Part shown: piece by piece, positions 32,254 to 43,721 of the stretch | Layout of the letters: each line of letters starts with the position of its first letter | How positions within the stretch are numbered: position 1 is the stretch's first letter | NCBI RefSeq assembly: GCF_019112525.1 | Contig: NZ_CP077800.1 | Location: 62,001-126,000, forward strand | From: Modestobacter sp. L9-4 | GTDB lineage: Bacteria; Actinomycetota; Actinomycetes; Mycobacteriales; Geodermatophilaceae | Direction of reading: 5' to 3' | Length of the DNA: 64,000 nt | The notes under the pieces: generated by a model | Databases searched by the model: none | The model's input: the letters and a program-made list of their open reading frames with translations, nothing else | Told to the model about the DNA's origin: nothing | Made by a program: the position numbers and the translations under genes

Positions 32254-32733
32254 GTGCAGGAGCTCAGAGTCGTCGGCGTCCGGGTGGAGCTGCCCGGCAA
32301 CCAGCCCATCCTCCTGCTCAAGGAGACCCAGGGCGAGCGGTACCTGCCGATCTGGATCGGCGCGGTCGAGGCCGCCGCCATCGCCTACGAGCAGCAGGGC
32401 GTCCGGCCGGCCCGGCCGATGACCCACGACCTGCTCCGCGAGGTGGTCACCACCCTGGGCGCCAGCCTGGAGGCCGTGCACATCACCGAGATGCGCGACG
32501 GCATCTACATCGCCGAGCTGCTGTTCGGCAACGAGCGGACCGTCAGCGCTCGGCCCTCCGACGCCGTTGCCCTCGCCGTCCGCACCGGCGCCCCGATCTA
32601 CGGCGCCGAGTCGCTGCTCGACGAGGTGGGGATCGAGATCCCCGACGAGCAGGAGGACGAGGTCGAGAAGTTCCGCGAGTTCCTCGACAACATCAGCCCG
32701 GAGGACTTCGAGGCCGGCTCCGGCCCAGCCTGA
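32254..32733 (+). CDS. Bifunctional nuclease-domain protein (DUF151)
   Basis: This 159-residue protein matches the DUF151/bifunctional nuclease family. It opens LRVVGVRVELPGNQPILLLKE, followed by LPIWIGAVEAAAIAYEQQGV, RPMTHDLLREVV and RPSDAVALAVRTGAPIY. It is the positional ortholog of Rv1829. Family members have been reported as RNases/DNases in plants, while the bacterial role is unclear. The acidic tail (DEQEDEVEKFREFLDNISPEDFE) is conserved. The GTG at 32254 follows GGAG by 7 bases and starts the first strand; an in-frame start further up would add a Gly/Arg-rich leader. Confidence 0.88.
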   Translation: MQELRVVGVRVELPGNQPILLLKETQGERYLPIWIGAVEAAAIAYEQQGVRPARPMTHDLLREVVTTLGASLEAVHITEMRDGIYIAELLFGNERTVSARPSDAVALAVRTGAPIYGAESLLDEVGIEIPDEQEDEVEKFREFLDNISPEDFEAGSGPA

Positions 32734-32766
32734 CGGCAGACCCCGTCGCCCCACGGCGACGGGCCT

Positions 32767-32874
32767 GACCGGTGCCCTGCTCCTCGCTCGCTCGGGGTGA
32801 GCTCTGCGATGGCCGGACCGGTGCCCTGCTCCTCGCTCGGGGTGAGGCTCGGCGACGGGTCCGACCGGTGCTCC
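32767..32874 (+). repeat. 24-base direct repeats, about 49-base period
   Basis: Two identical 24-base copies (32767-32790 and 32816-32839) begin GACCGGTGCCCTGCTCC. A third copy at 32863 is cut to about 12 bases. All lie just after the DUF151 gene. No hairpin potential was evident, so duplication of spacer DNA is the simplest reading. Confidence 0.65.
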
Positions 32875-33095
32875 CGCCCCTCACAGGCTCGGCAGTGGGC
32901 TCCTGCGGTGGGAGCTGACCGCCCGTGGGGGAGTCGGGACCCCCACGCGCGGTCCGGCCGGCGAGGTGGGCGGGACTCCTGGGACGAGGGCCCGGAGGGA
33001 GCCCGGTGGGGGTCCGTCCCGTCCCAGGGCCACCGGACGGGCGCCGACGGCCTCCCCCGGAGGGGGTGAGTGGGCCGACACGCCGCCATCCGCGG

Positions 33096-33124
33096 TTGAC
33101 CGCTCCGCGGCCCCGGCCTACGGT
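33096..33124 (+). promoter_or_regulatory. Promoter TTGACC-N17-TACGGT
   Basis: A near-consensus -35 and a TANNNT -10 with ideal 17-base spacing read toward the MerR gene at 33313. This leaves a leader of about 180 nt, much longer than that of most genes here. Confidence 0.65.
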
Positions 33125-33312
33125 CAGCGAATCACGCGCGTGGAACTCGACGAGCCCTCCGCGCGTGCGGCGTCCCGGCGAGAGCGGGGAACGGCGCCGG
33201 CCACCGCGCCGGTGCGGGACCTCGTCCCGGCCCACCCGGGCCGGTGTGCGAGCCGGGACGAGAGCACAGCAGGGTCGCGGACGCGGCCGACGAGCGCCAG
33301 CGAGGAGTGCCC

Positions 33313-33888
33313 GTGAGCGACCACGACAACGGTTCGCAGGGTCAGCTGTTCAGCGACGCAGCGGTGGGTGCTCTCTCCTACGACGACATGGACACCGACG
33401 TCGTCGGCTACCGCGGTCCGACCGCGTGCTCGGCCGCCGGCATCACCTACCGCCAGCTCGACTACTGGGCCCGCACCGGCCTGGTCGCCCCCTCGGTGCG
33501 CACCGCCACCGGCTCGGGCACGCAGCGGCTCTACTCCTTCCGCGACATCCTCGTGCTCAAGGTCGTCAAGCGGCTCCTGGACACCGGGGTCTCGCTGCAG
33601 AACATCCGCAAGGCCGTCGACCACCTGCGCACCCGCGGGGTCAAGGAGCTGTCGAACATCACGCTCCTGTCCGACGGTGCCACGGTCTACGAGTGCACCT
33701 CCGCCGAGGAGGTCGTCGACCTGCTGGCCGGTGGCCAGGGCGTCTTCGGCATCGCCGTCTCCGGCGCGCTGCGCGAGCTGTCCGGTGAGCTCGCCGAGCT
33801 GCCGGCCGAGCGCCTCGACGGCAGCGGTCCGGTCAACGCCGACGACGAGCTCTCCGCGCGCCGTCGCCGCCGGGCCGCCTCCGCCTGA
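33313..33888 (+). CDS. MerR-family regulator (Rv1830/ResR-like)
   Basis: This 191-residue protein has a MerR winged helix (TACSAAGITYRQLDYWARTGLVAPSVRTATGSGTQRLYSFRDILVLKVVKRLLDTGVSLQNI, about residues 35-95) and a short C-terminal effector part. It corresponds to Rv1830 in M. tuberculosis, reported as ResR/McdR and linked to cell division and antibiotic resilience. GAGGAG lies 5 bases before the GTG. A strong promoter lies 190 bases upstream, giving an unusually long leader. A perfect hairpin about 80 bases after the stop probably ends the transcript. Confidence 0.88.
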   Translation: MSDHDNGSQGQLFSDAAVGALSYDDMDTDVVGYRGPTACSAAGITYRQLDYWARTGLVAPSVRTATGSGTQRLYSFRDILVLKVVKRLLDTGVSLQNIRKAVDHLRTRGVKELSNITLLSDGATVYECTSAEEVVDLLAGGQGVFGIAVSGALRELSGELAELPAERLDGSGPVNADDELSARRRRRAASA

Positions 33889-33967
33889 CGGAGGACCCGG
33901 TCCTCCTCACCTCTCGCACGCTGGGGGTGGACCTCGGGACGGGACCGAGTCCCACCACTCGCAGGCT

Positions 33968-33987
33968 CGCGGCAGGCCCCTGCCGCG
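33968..33987 (+). terminator. Perfect hairpin after MerR gene
   Basis: CGCGGCAGG (33968-33976) pairs with CCTGCCGCG (33979-33987) with only CC between the arms. The tight GC-rich stem lies 80 bases after the MerR stop and is a likely transcription terminator. Confidence 0.6.
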
Positions 33988-34052
33988 GGGTCGACCGCTG
34001 CCGGTGACACCCGGGATGGGACCGATCCCATCGCCGCCCTGTGCCCCACCTC

Positions 34053-34083
34053 ACGACCCCGTCGGGCCCTCCGGCGGGGTCGT
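34053..34083 (+). terminator. Hairpin ahead of gcvP
   Basis: ACGACCCCG (34053-34061) pairs with CGGGGTCGT (34075-34083) across a 13-base loop. It sits 10 bases before the gcvP -10 box, insulating gcvP from upstream transcription. Confidence 0.6.
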
Positions 34084-34093
34084 TGCGCGCTGG

Positions 34094-34099
34094 TAGCGT
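34094..34099 (+). promoter_or_regulatory. gcvP -10 box TAGCGT (leaderless)
   Basis: TAGCGT ends 7 bases before the ATG at 34107, which leaves no room for a leader. No glycine riboswitch can therefore fit between promoter and start. Confidence 0.5.
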
Positions 34100-34106
34100 C
34101 GGAGCA

Positions 34107-37139
<3,033 letters not shown>

Positions 37140-37146
37140 GTCCCGC

Positions 37147-37179
37147 CGTCCGGCGGCCGGTCGACCCGGCCGCCGGACG
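37147..37179. terminator. Bidirectional terminator hairpin after gcvP
   Basis: A 14-base perfect stem, CGTCCGGCGGCCGG (37147-37160) with CCGGCCGCCGGACG (37166-37179), has a TCGAC loop. It lies between the convergent gcvP and SnoaL-like genes. Confidence 0.78.
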
Positions 37180-37191
37180 ATGCGCCGCCGG

Positions 37192-37572
37192 TCAGGCCGG
37201 GGTGGGGCGCACGAAGGCCGCGGAGTCGTAGTAGGTGCGCACGCCGGAGACCTGTTCGCCGTCGACGTCGATGACGGTCACCCCGCTGTAGGTCAGCTCG
37301 GCGCCGTCCTCGAGGGTGCTGCGCGAGACCCACTCCAGCGACGAGCCGGTCTCGCCGTCCAGGGTGGAGGTGAACTCGGTGCTGATGGTGGCGAACACCG
37401 AGCGGTAGTCGTCCCAGAAGACCCGGGCGCCCTCGGGTCCGGTCTCCTCCTGGTGCCGGTCCAGCTTGCGCAGCACCGCCTCCGGTGCGGTGAGCTCCAC
37501 CATCGGCCCGGTGTCGGCGTGCTCGTCGAGGTGGTGCAGGGCGGCCATGAAACGGTCGCTGACAGCGCTCAT
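37192..37572 (-). CDS. SnoaL-like / NTF2-fold small protein
   Basis: This 126-residue protein shows an NTF2-like fold: SAVSDRFMAALHHLDEHADTGPMVELTAPEAVLRKLD (helix 1 and linker), ARVFWDDYRSVFATISTEFTSTLDGET, SLEWVSRSTLEDGAELTYSGVTVIDVDGEQVSGVRTYYDSAAF. It resembles SnoaL-like ligand-binding proteins or polyketide cyclases. GGAGGAGAAC lies directly upstream of the ATG at 37572, which decides the start. It faces gcvP across a strong terminator and is followed on the same strand by no close partner. Function unknown. Confidence 0.78.
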   Translation of the reverse strand: MSAVSDRFMAALHHLDEHADTGPMVELTAPEAVLRKLDRHQEETGPEGARVFWDDYRSVFATISTEFTSTLDGETGSSLEWVSRSTLEDGAELTYSGVTVIDVDGEQVSGVRTYYDSAAFVRPTPA

Positions 37573-37734
37573 CGGTTCTCCTCCAGGTGCCGGACCCTCT
37601 GCCCGTTCCTGGTGGCCTACCCGGTCGTGCGGCATCGACCCACCCAGCGCCCCGTCGGTCCCGGTCGCCGCGCCTCGGCCCCCTCGTAGGGGCCCGCCGC
37701 GAGCTCGCGAGCGGTGGGGGACGAGGGGGTCCTC

Positions 37735-38697
37735 TCAGAGCTTGCGGAGCAGGACCCGCCGCACGGAGTGGTCGGCGGACTTCTGCAGCACCAGCTTGGC
37801 CCGGGAACGGGTCGGGGCGATGTTGCGGCGCAGGTTGGGCTCGTTGACGCTCCGCCAGATGCCCAGGGCGGTCGTGGTGGCCTCCTCGTCGGTGAGGTCG
37901 GCGAACCGGTGGAAGTAGGCGCTGGTGTCCTGGAAGGCGGTGCGCCGCAGGGCGAGGAAGCGCTCGACGTACCAGCGGGAGATGTCGGCCTCGGTGGCGT
38001 CGACGTAGACGGAGAAGTCGAAGAAGTCCGAGAGGAACACCTCCGGCACCCGACCGTCGGAGCGGCCGCCGGCCTGCAGCACGTTGAGCCCCTCGAGCAC
38101 GAGCACGTCGGGGCGGTCGACCACCTGCCGCTCACCGGGCAGGACGTCGTAGGACTGGTGGGAGTACAGCGGCGCGCTGACCTCCGGCCGCCCGGACTTC
38201 ACGTCGGCCAGGAAGCGCAGCAGGGCGCGGCGGTCGTAGCTCTCCGGGAAGCCCTTGCGGTCCAGCAGCCCGCGGGACTCCAGCTCGGCGTTGGGCAGCA
38301 GGAAGCCGTCGGTGGTGACCAGGTCGACCCGCGGGGTGTCCGGTGCGGCGGCCAGCAGGGCCTGCAGCACCCGGGACGTCGTGCTCTTGCCGACCGCGAC
38401 GCTGCCGGCCACGCCGATCACGAACGGCACCTTCTCGGTGCGGGCGCCCAGGAACCGGGTCTGCTCGGCCCACAGCCGCCGGCTGGCGCTGACGTGCAGG
38501 TGCAGCAGCCGGGCCAGCGGGAGGTAGACCGTGGCCACCTCGTCGAGGTCGATGCGGTCACCGAAGCTGGCCATCGCCCGGACGTCGGCGTTGCTCAGCG
38601 GCAGTTCGCCCCCGGCCGCCAGTGCCCGCCACGACTCACGGTCGAAGGCGGTGAAGGGCGAGACCTGCGCTCGCGTTCCGGCCGTCACGGCGCCCAT
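37735..38697 (-). CDS. coaA: Type I pantothenate kinase
   Basis: This 320-residue cytoplasmic kinase phosphorylates pantothenate, the first committed step of coenzyme A synthesis. The P-loop [15 protein letters not shown] is at about residues 95-109. [15 protein letters not shown] carries the catalytic aspartate. [28 protein letters not shown] and [12 protein letters not shown] are family signatures. It belongs to the CoaA class found in many actinobacteria and is usually feedback-inhibited by CoA. It is divergent from a GNAT gene 92 bases away. Confidence 0.95.
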   Translation of the reverse strand: MGAVTAGTRAQVSPFTAFDRESWRALAAGGELPLSNADVRAMASFGDRIDLDEVATVYLPLARLLHLHVSASRRLWAEQTRFLGARTEKVPFVIGVAGSVAVGKSTTSRVLQALLAAAPDTPRVDLVTTDGFLLPNAELESRGLLDRKGFPESYDRRALLRFLADVKSGRPEVSAPLYSHQSYDVLPGERQVVDRPDVLVLEGLNVLQAGGRSDGRVPEVFLSDFFDFSVYVDATEADISRWYVERFLALRRTAFQDTSAYFHRFADLTDEEATTTALGIWRSVNEPNLRRNIAPTRSRAKLVLQKSADHSVRRVLLRKL

Positions 38698-38776
38698 GGT
38701 GCCGTCTGCCCGCTCCGGGCCCCCCGACCGGGTGGTCCCGGGGCGGCTGGCGGGCCGCCCGGCGGCCCGGGGCGGC

Positions 38777-38782
38777 TAGGGT
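38777..38782 (+). promoter_or_regulatory. -10 box TAGGGT of GNAT gene (leaderless)
   Basis: TAGGGT ends 7 bases before the GTG at 38790. The gap to the divergent coaA start is only 92 bases, so both promoters overlap. Confidence 0.48.
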
Positions 38783-38789
38783 CCACGAC

Positions 38790-39629
38790 GTGTCGTCGCC
38801 CGGGCTCCTCGACCGGATCGAGCGCTACTTCGCGCTCGCCCCGCTGCCGGAGGCGACCGTGCGCACCGTCGGCAGCCTCGAGGTGCCGATCGGCCCGGTG
38901 GAGTGGCCCTTCGCCGCCCGGCCCCGCGCCGGCCGCGAGGGCGAGGTCACCCTGGCCGACGTGCAGGCCGCGATCGCCCTGCAGGAGGGTGCCGGGCTGC
39001 CGGCGTCCCTGGAGTGGCTGGGCGACCGCTGCCGCGGCCTGTCCACCGTCGCCCGCTCGGCCGGGCTGGCCGTCGACGAGCTGCCGCTGCTGGTGGCCGA
39101 CGACCCGCTGAGCGTGCTGCTGCCCACCGGGGTGCGCCTCTACCTCGTCGGCGCCGACGACCCGAGACTGGCGCTCTACCAGCGGCTGGCCGCCCTCGCC
39201 TTCGCCTCACCCGGGCCCCTCGCCGTCCCCGCGGGTGCCGAGCGGCGCACCGGGGTGCCCGACGTGGCCCTGGACGACCCGGGGCCGGAGCACCTGCCGC
39301 CCACCGAGGTGCTGCGCGAGCGGGTCGCCACCGGGCGCACGGTGATGATGGTCGCGGTCGAGGACGGCCAGCCGGTCGCCATCGGCTCCCACCAGCCGGT
39401 CGACGTCGACGGCACCGAGATCAGCGAGGTCGTCGGCGTGGCGACACTGCCGCGCTTCCGCGGCCGTGGCCTGGGTGCCGGTGTCACCTCGGCGCTGGTC
39501 GAGCACGCCCGGCAGACCGCGGACCTGGTGTTCCTCTCCGCCGGAGACGACGACGTCGCCCGGGTGTACGAGCGCGCCGGCTTCGCCCGGGTCGCCACCA
39601 GCTGCGTCGCCGAGCGCCCCGCCGGCTGA
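38790..39629 (+). CDS. GNAT family N-acetyltransferase
   Basis: This 279-residue protein has a C-terminal GNAT domain. Motif A reads VVGVATLPRFRGRGLGAGVTSALVEHARQTADLVFLSAGDDDVARVYERAGFARV (about residues 210-265), with the acetyl-CoA loop R-G-R-G-L-G-A. The N-terminal half contains a helical domain (DRIERYFALAPLPEATVRTVGSLEVPIGPVEWPFAARP), seen in a group of actinobacterial GNATs. TAGGGT 7 bases before the GTG implies a leaderless transcript. It may be unrelated to coaA except for the shared promoter gap. The substrate is unknown. Confidence 0.83.
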   Translation: MSSPGLLDRIERYFALAPLPEATVRTVGSLEVPIGPVEWPFAARPRAGREGEVTLADVQAAIALQEGAGLPASLEWLGDRCRGLSTVARSAGLAVDELPLLVADDPLSVLLPTGVRLYLVGADDPRLALYQRLAALAFASPGPLAVPAGAERRTGVPDVALDDPGPEHLPPTEVLRERVATGRTVMMVAVEDGQPVAIGSHQPVDVDGTEISEVVGVATLPRFRGRGLGAGVTSALVEHARQTADLVFLSAGDDDVARVYERAGFARVATSCVAERPAG

Positions 39630-39634
39630 ACGGT

Positions 39635-39667
39635 CCGGCGGGGGAGGGGAGCACCCACCCCCGCCGG
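39635..39667. terminator. Bidirectional terminator hairpin
   Basis: CCGGCGGGGG (39635-39644) pairs with CCCCCGCCGG (39658-39667), with a 13-base loop. It lies between the convergent GNAT and PEBP genes. Confidence 0.7.
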
Positions 39668-39674
39668 CACACGG

Positions 39675-40214
39675 TCAGTCGACCGAGAAGGTCGCCACGA
39701 TCGTCGCCCGGGCCAGGGTGTGCCCGAACAGGTTGAACCCCAGGTAGGCCGGGGTCGCCTCGGCCGGCACACCGAGGTCGTCGGTGTCCAGGGCGTGCAC
39801 GACCACGTAGTAGCGGTGCGGGCCGTGCCCGGCCGGCGGGGCGGCGCCCACGAAGCCCGCGAACCCGGCGTCGTTGCGCAGCTGGACGGCGCCGGCGGGC
39901 AGCCCGCCCTCGGACGCGCCGCTGGGCAGCTCGGTGACCGAGACCGGGATGCCGGTCACCGCCCAGTGCCAGAAGCCGCTGGTGGTCGGGGCGTCGGGGT
40001 CGTACACGGTGACCGCGAAGCCACGCGTGCCCTCGGGGAAGCCGGACCAGGACAGCTGCGGGGAGCGGTCCTCACCGCCGGGGACGCCCATCGCACCGCT
40101 GGTGTGCGGCGCGGGGAGCACCTGGCCGTCGGTGACGTCGGTGCTGGTGACCTGGAACGAGGGCACCTGGGGGAGGAAGTCGTAGGGGTTGGGCGGGATC
40201 GGTCGACCGGCCAT
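39675..40214 (-). CDS. YbhB/YbcL family PEBP protein
   Basis: This 179-residue cytoplasmic protein belongs to the phosphatidylethanolamine-binding (Raf-kinase-inhibitor-like) family. The ligand-pocket motifs are present: [23 protein letters not shown] (D-P-D-A-P and H of CBR1) and [20 protein letters not shown] (G-x-H-R-Y of CBR2). Its length matches E. coli YbhB. There is no signal peptide. Bacterial members have no settled function. A long intergenic region with one copy of the CCGTTATCCCCAAC repeat lies upstream. Confidence 0.9.
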   Translation of the reverse strand: MAGRPIPPNPYDFLPQVPSFQVTSTDVTDGQVLPAPHTSGAMGVPGGEDRSPQLSWSGFPEGTRGFAVTVYDPDAPTTSGFWHWAVTGIPVSVTELPSGASEGGLPAGAVQLRNDAGFAGFVGAAPPAGHGPHRYYVVVHALDTDDLGVPAEATPAYLGFNLFGHTLARATIVATFSVD

Positions 40215-40444
40215 GCCGGGTCCTCCTCGGGTCGCGGGCTCCCGGGCGCTGATCGCGGGGGAGCGGCCGGGCCGACCCTAGGCAGCCCGGTCGTGCACCG
40301 CTCGGTCGCCCCCCGTCCGGACCGGCGGCACGGCGGCGGGTCCCGTCGGCGGGACGCACGCCGTGCCGGCGCCGGCACGGCTGGGACGGCGGTGTGCCGG
40401 CCGGGCGAGGTGCCCGGCGCCGGACGCCGACACGCCGTCGTCCA

Positions 40445-40458
40445 CCGTTATCCCCAAC
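40445..40458 (+). repeat. Dispersed repeat, copy A (CCGTTATCCCCAAC)
   Basis: One of four intergenic copies (others at 45396, 49293 and 49712), all on the plus strand. Upstream words are also shared in part (GTCGTCCA before the core). GGGGAGC lies about 40 bases downstream, as in copies B and C. Confidence 0.7.
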
Positions 40459-40607
40459 ACGGGCGCCGCGACGCCGACCCGCCGTCCCCGACCAGGGGAG
40501 CAGCGCAGCCGCCCCGACGACGGGACGAACTGCAGCAGCGGCGGCCGGAGGAGCGGGTGGGCGCGCCGTCCGGGAGGACTGCGCACGGGACCGACATCCG
40601 GGCGCCG

Positions 40608-40613
40608 TACGGT
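40608..40613 (+). promoter_or_regulatory. -10 box TACGGT of phosphomutase gene
   Basis: TACGGT ends 7 bases before the GTG at 40621, predicting a leaderless transcript for the phosphomutase-GH65 operon. Confidence 0.5.
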
Positions 40614-40620
40614 TGCGCGC

Positions 40621-41352
40621 GTGCTGGGACTCCCCGATGACATCCGGGCCTGCTTGTTCGACCTCGACGGGGTCCTGACCCAGACCGCGAAGGTGCACCA
40701 GGCTGCCTGGAAGCGCACCTTCGACGAGTTCCTCCAGGGTCGGGACCCGTCGGCGGCCGAGTTCAGCGGCGACGACTACAACCGCTACGTCGACGGGAAG
40801 CCCCGCAAGGACGGCGTCCGCGACTTCCTGGCCAGCCGGGACATCACCCTGCCCGAGGGCAGCGACGACGACCCCGCCGACGCCGCGACCGTCACCGGGG
40901 TGGCGACCCGCAAGAACCAGCTGGTGCTGGCCGAGCTCGACGAGCACGGCGTGCAGGTCTACGAGGGCTCGATGCGCTACCTGCGTGCCGCCAAGGCCGC
41001 GGGCCTGGCCACCGCGGTGGTGACCGCGTCGGCCAACGGCGGCAACGTCATCGCCACCGCCGGGTTCGCCGACCTGATCGACGCCCGGGTCGACGGGCTG
41101 GTCGCCGCCGCGGAGGGCCTGCGCGGCAAGCCCTCCCCGGACCCGTTCCTGGCCGGGGCGCGGGCGCTGGGCATGACGCCCGCGCAGTGCGTGGTGTTCG
41201 AGGACGCCCTGTCCGGGGTCGAGGCCGGCCGGGCCGGGGACTTCGGCTTCGTCGTCGGCGTGGACCGGGTCGGGCAGGCCGAGGCGCTGCGCGAGCACGG
41301 CGCCGACGTCGTCGTCCAGGACCTGGACGAGCTGCTGGAGGCCCAGCAGTGA
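40621..41352 (+). CDS. Beta-phosphoglucomutase family HAD hydrolase
   Basis: This 243-residue HAD-superfamily enzyme opens with CLFDLDGVLTQTAKVHQAAWKRTFDEFL, the D-x-D nucleophile motif and cap start of beta-phosphoglucomutases. ATAVVTASANG (motif II), GKPSPDPFLAGA (motif III lysine) and VFEDALSGVEAGRAGDFGFVVGVDR (motif IV) follow. It should turn beta-glucose 1-phosphate into glucose 6-phosphate. Its stop overlaps the GTG of the GH65 phosphorylase gene, which would supply beta-glucose 1-phosphate; the pair corresponds to Rv3400-Rv3401. The start lies 7 bases after TACGGT. Confidence 0.9.
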   Translation: MLGLPDDIRACLFDLDGVLTQTAKVHQAAWKRTFDEFLQGRDPSAAEFSGDDYNRYVDGKPRKDGVRDFLASRDITLPEGSDDDPADAATVTGVATRKNQLVLAELDEHGVQVYEGSMRYLRAAKAAGLATAVVTASANGGNVIATAGFADLIDARVDGLVAAAEGLRGKPSPDPFLAGARALGMTPAQCVVFEDALSGVEAGRAGDFGFVVGVDRVGQAEALREHGADVVVQDLDELLEAQQ

Positions 41353-43721
41353 CCGAGGGGCGCGCGCACTTCGTCGTCGAGCCCTGGTCGGTCACCGCGA
41401 TCGGGCTGGACCTGGCCTCCCTGGGTGTCAACGAGTCGGTGTTCGCCCTCGCCAACGGGCACATCGGCATGCGCGGGACCTTCGAGGAGGGGGAGCCCGT
41501 CGTCGTCCCGGGCACCTACCTCAACGGCTTCTTCGAGGAGCGGCCGCTGCCCTACGCCGAGGCCGGCTACGGCTTCCCCGAGCAGGGCCAGACGGTCGTC
41601 AACGTCACCGACGGCAAGATCATCCGGCTGCTGGTCGGGGACTCCCCGCTGGACCTGCAGTACGGCGACCTGATCGACCACCGCCGCACCCTGGACCTGC
41701 GCGACGGCGTGCTGCGCCGCACCACCGAGTGGCGCTCGCCCAGCGGCCGGCAGGTGCGGGTCACCAGCACCCGGCTGGTCTCCCTCACCCGCCGCTCGAT
41801 CGCGGCCATCGAGTACACCGTCGAGTGCACCGACGACTCCGGTGACCTCTACATCGCCCTGCAGTCGGACCTGCTGGCCAACGAGGCCGTCTCCACCACC
41901 GAGACCGACGACCCGCGGGCGGGCTCGGCCATGGACCGGCCCCTGGTCTCCGAGCTGCACGAGGGCCGCGCCCGGCACGCCGTCCTGGTGCACCAGACCC
42001 GGCGCAGCAAGCTGCGGATGGCCGCCGGGATGGACCACGAGGTGGAGATCCCGGACTCCGCGTCCGAGGAGCTCGAGGTGTCGGCGGACCTGGCGCGCTA
42101 CCAGCTCGCCGCGCGCCTGCCGGCCGGCTCGAAGCTGCGGCTGGTCAAGTACCTGGCCTACGGCTGGTCCAGCCGGCGGTCCCCGGCCGCCATGCGGGAC
42201 CAGGTGGAGGGTGCGCTGGCGACGGCGAAGCTGGCCGGTTGGGACCGGCTGCTGCGCGAGCAGCGCGAGCTGCTGGACACCCACTGGGACGAGGCCGACG
42301 TCGAGATCGAGGGCGACGCGGAGCTGCAGCAGGCCGTGCGGGTGGGCATGTTCCACGTCCTGCAGGCCGGGCTGCGCGCCGAGCGCCAGCCCATCCCGGC
42401 CAAGGGGCTCACCGGCGACGGCTACGACGGGCACACCTTCTGGGACACCGAGACGTACGTGCTCCCGGTGCTCACCTACACCGCGCCGCAGGCGGTGCGC
42501 GACGCGCTGCTGTGGCGGCACTCCATCCTCGACCAGGCTCGCGACCGGGCCCGCGTGCTCGGCTTCGACGGCGCGGCCTTCCCGTGGCGCACCATCCGCG
42601 GCGAGGAGACCTCGGGCTACTGGCCGGCCGGGACGGCGGCGTTCCACATCAACGCCGACATCGCCGACGCCGTCGCCCGCTACACCGCCGCCACCCGCGA
42701 CGAGGTCTTCGACCGCGACTACGGCACCGAGCTGCTGGTGGAGACCGCGCGGCTGTGGAGCTCGCTGGGCCACTTCGACGGGGAGCAGAACTTCCGGATC
42801 GACGGGGTCACCGGCCCCGACGAGTACACGGCCGTGGTCGACAACAACGTCTACACGAACCTGATGGCGCAGCGGAACCTCCGCGAGGCCGTCGCCGCGG
42901 TGGGCCGCAACCCCGACACGGCCGTGCGGCTGCAGGTGGGCGAGGACGAGGTCGACCGGTGGTCGCGCGCGGCCGAGGCGATGCGGGTGCCGTTCAACAA
43001 GGTGCTCGGCGTGCACGAGCAGTCGGAGGGCTTCACCCACCACGAGGAGTGGGACTTCGCCGGCACCCGGCCCGACCAGTACCCGCTGCTGCTGAACTTC
43101 CCCTACTTCGACATCTACCGGAAGCAGGTCGTCAAGCAGGCCGACCTGGTGATGGCCCTGCACCTGCGTGGCGACGCCTTCACCCTCGAGGAGAAGATCG
43201 CCGACTTCGCCTACTACGAGGCGCGCACCGTGCGCGACTCCTCGCTGTCGGCGGCGGTGCAGGCGGTCATCGCGGCCGAGACCGGGCACCTCCAGCTCGC
43301 CCACGACTACTGGGGCGAGGCGGCGCTGACCGACCTGCAGAACCTGCACGGCAACAGCGGCCACGGCCTGCACATCGCCTCGCTGGCCGGTGGGTGGATG
43401 GTCGCCGTCGGCGGGTTCGGCGGGATGCGCGACCACGGGGGCGAGCTCACCTTCGCGCCGCGGCTGCCCCCGCGGATCACCCGGCTGCGGTTCCGGGTGG
43501 TCTTCCAGGGCCGCTGCCTGTCGGTGACCGTCACCCCCGAGCGGGCCACCTACCGGCTGGTCTACGGCGACGAGCCGCTGACCATCCACCACCACGGGGA
43601 GAAGGTGGACGTCGCCCAGGACGGCGTGGAGATGGCCGTCCCGCCGGCGCTCGAGGTCGCGCCGGTCCACCAGCCGCCCAACGCCGCCCCCCGCCGCCGG
43701 AACCGCCCCACCAGCGACTGA
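41349..43721 (+). CDS. Glycoside hydrolase family 65 phosphorylase
   Basis: This 790-residue protein is a GH65 inverting disaccharide phosphorylase (maltose, trehalose or kojibiose type). The N-terminal sandwich starts ESVFALANGHIGMRGTFEEGEP. The (alpha/alpha)6 barrel holds GYDGHTFWDTETYVLPVL, PWRTIRGEETSGYWPAGTAAFHINADIADAV and the catalytic glutamate in GVTGPDEYTAVVDNN. YRKQVVKQADLVMAL contains the K-Q phosphate-site motif expected of a phosphorylase rather than a hydrolase. The linkage specificity cannot be read. The GTG overlaps the stop of the phosphomutase, so both form an operon. Confidence 0.92.
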   Translation: MTEGRAHFVVEPWSVTAIGLDLASLGVNESVFALANGHIGMRGTFEEGEPVVVPGTYLNGFFEERPLPYAEAGYGFPEQGQTVVNVTDGKIIRLLVGDSPLDLQYGDLIDHRRTLDLRDGVLRRTTEWRSPSGRQVRVTSTRLVSLTRRSIAAIEYTVECTDDSGDLYIALQSDLLANEAVSTTETDDPRAGSAMDRPLVSELHEGRARHAVLVHQTRRSKLRMAAGMDHEVEIPDSASEELEVSADLARYQLAARLPAGSKLRLVKYLAYGWSSRRSPAAMRDQVEGALATAKLAGWDRLLREQRELLDTHWDEADVEIEGDAELQQAVRVGMFHVLQAGLRAERQPIPAKGLTGDGYDGHTFWDTETYVLPVLTYTAPQAVRDALLWRHSILDQARDRARVLGFDGAAFPWRTIRGEETSGYWPAGTAAFHINADIADAVARYTAATRDEVFDRDYGTELLVETARLWSSLGHFDGEQNFRIDGVTGPDEYTAVVDNNVYTNLMAQRNLREAVAAVGRNPDTAVRLQVGEDEVDRWSRAAEAMRVPFNKVLGVHEQSEGFTHHEEWDFAGTRPDQYPLLLNFPYFDIYRKQVVKQADLVMALHLRGDAFTLEEKIADFAYYEARTVRDSSLSAAVQAVIAAETGHLQLAHDYWGEAALTDLQNLHGNSGHGLHIASLAGGWMVAVGGFGGMRDHGGELTFAPRLPPRITRLRFRVVFQGRCLSVTVTPERATYRLVYGDEPLTIHHHGEKVDVAQDGVEMAVPPALEVAPVHQPPNAAPRRRNRPTSD

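Larger units (their letters stand above)
32734..33312. other. Intergenic region with direct repeats and a promoter
   Basis: Nearly 580 bases without a convincing gene. It holds a 24-base direct repeat beginning GACCGGTGCCC at 32767-32790 and 32816-32839, plus a shortened copy at 32863-32874. A housekeeping-type promoter, TTGACC (33096-33101) N17 TACGGT (33119-33124), reads toward the MerR gene. A 58-codon frame from GTG 33139 to 33316 overlaps the MerR start but is doubtful. Confidence 0.6.
40215..40620. other. Divergent intergenic region with repeat copy A
   Basis: About 400 bases between the PEBP and phosphomutase genes. It carries CCGTTATCCCCAAC at 40445-40458 and the -10 box TACGGT at 40608-40613, which is 7 bases before the GTG at 40621. 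No gene is evident. Several out-of-frame starts lack coding support. Confidence 0.55.

Noticed and set aside
34084-34106. Glycine riboswitch ahead of gcvP
   Set aside because: The -10 box ends 7 bases before the ATG, which leaves no leader.
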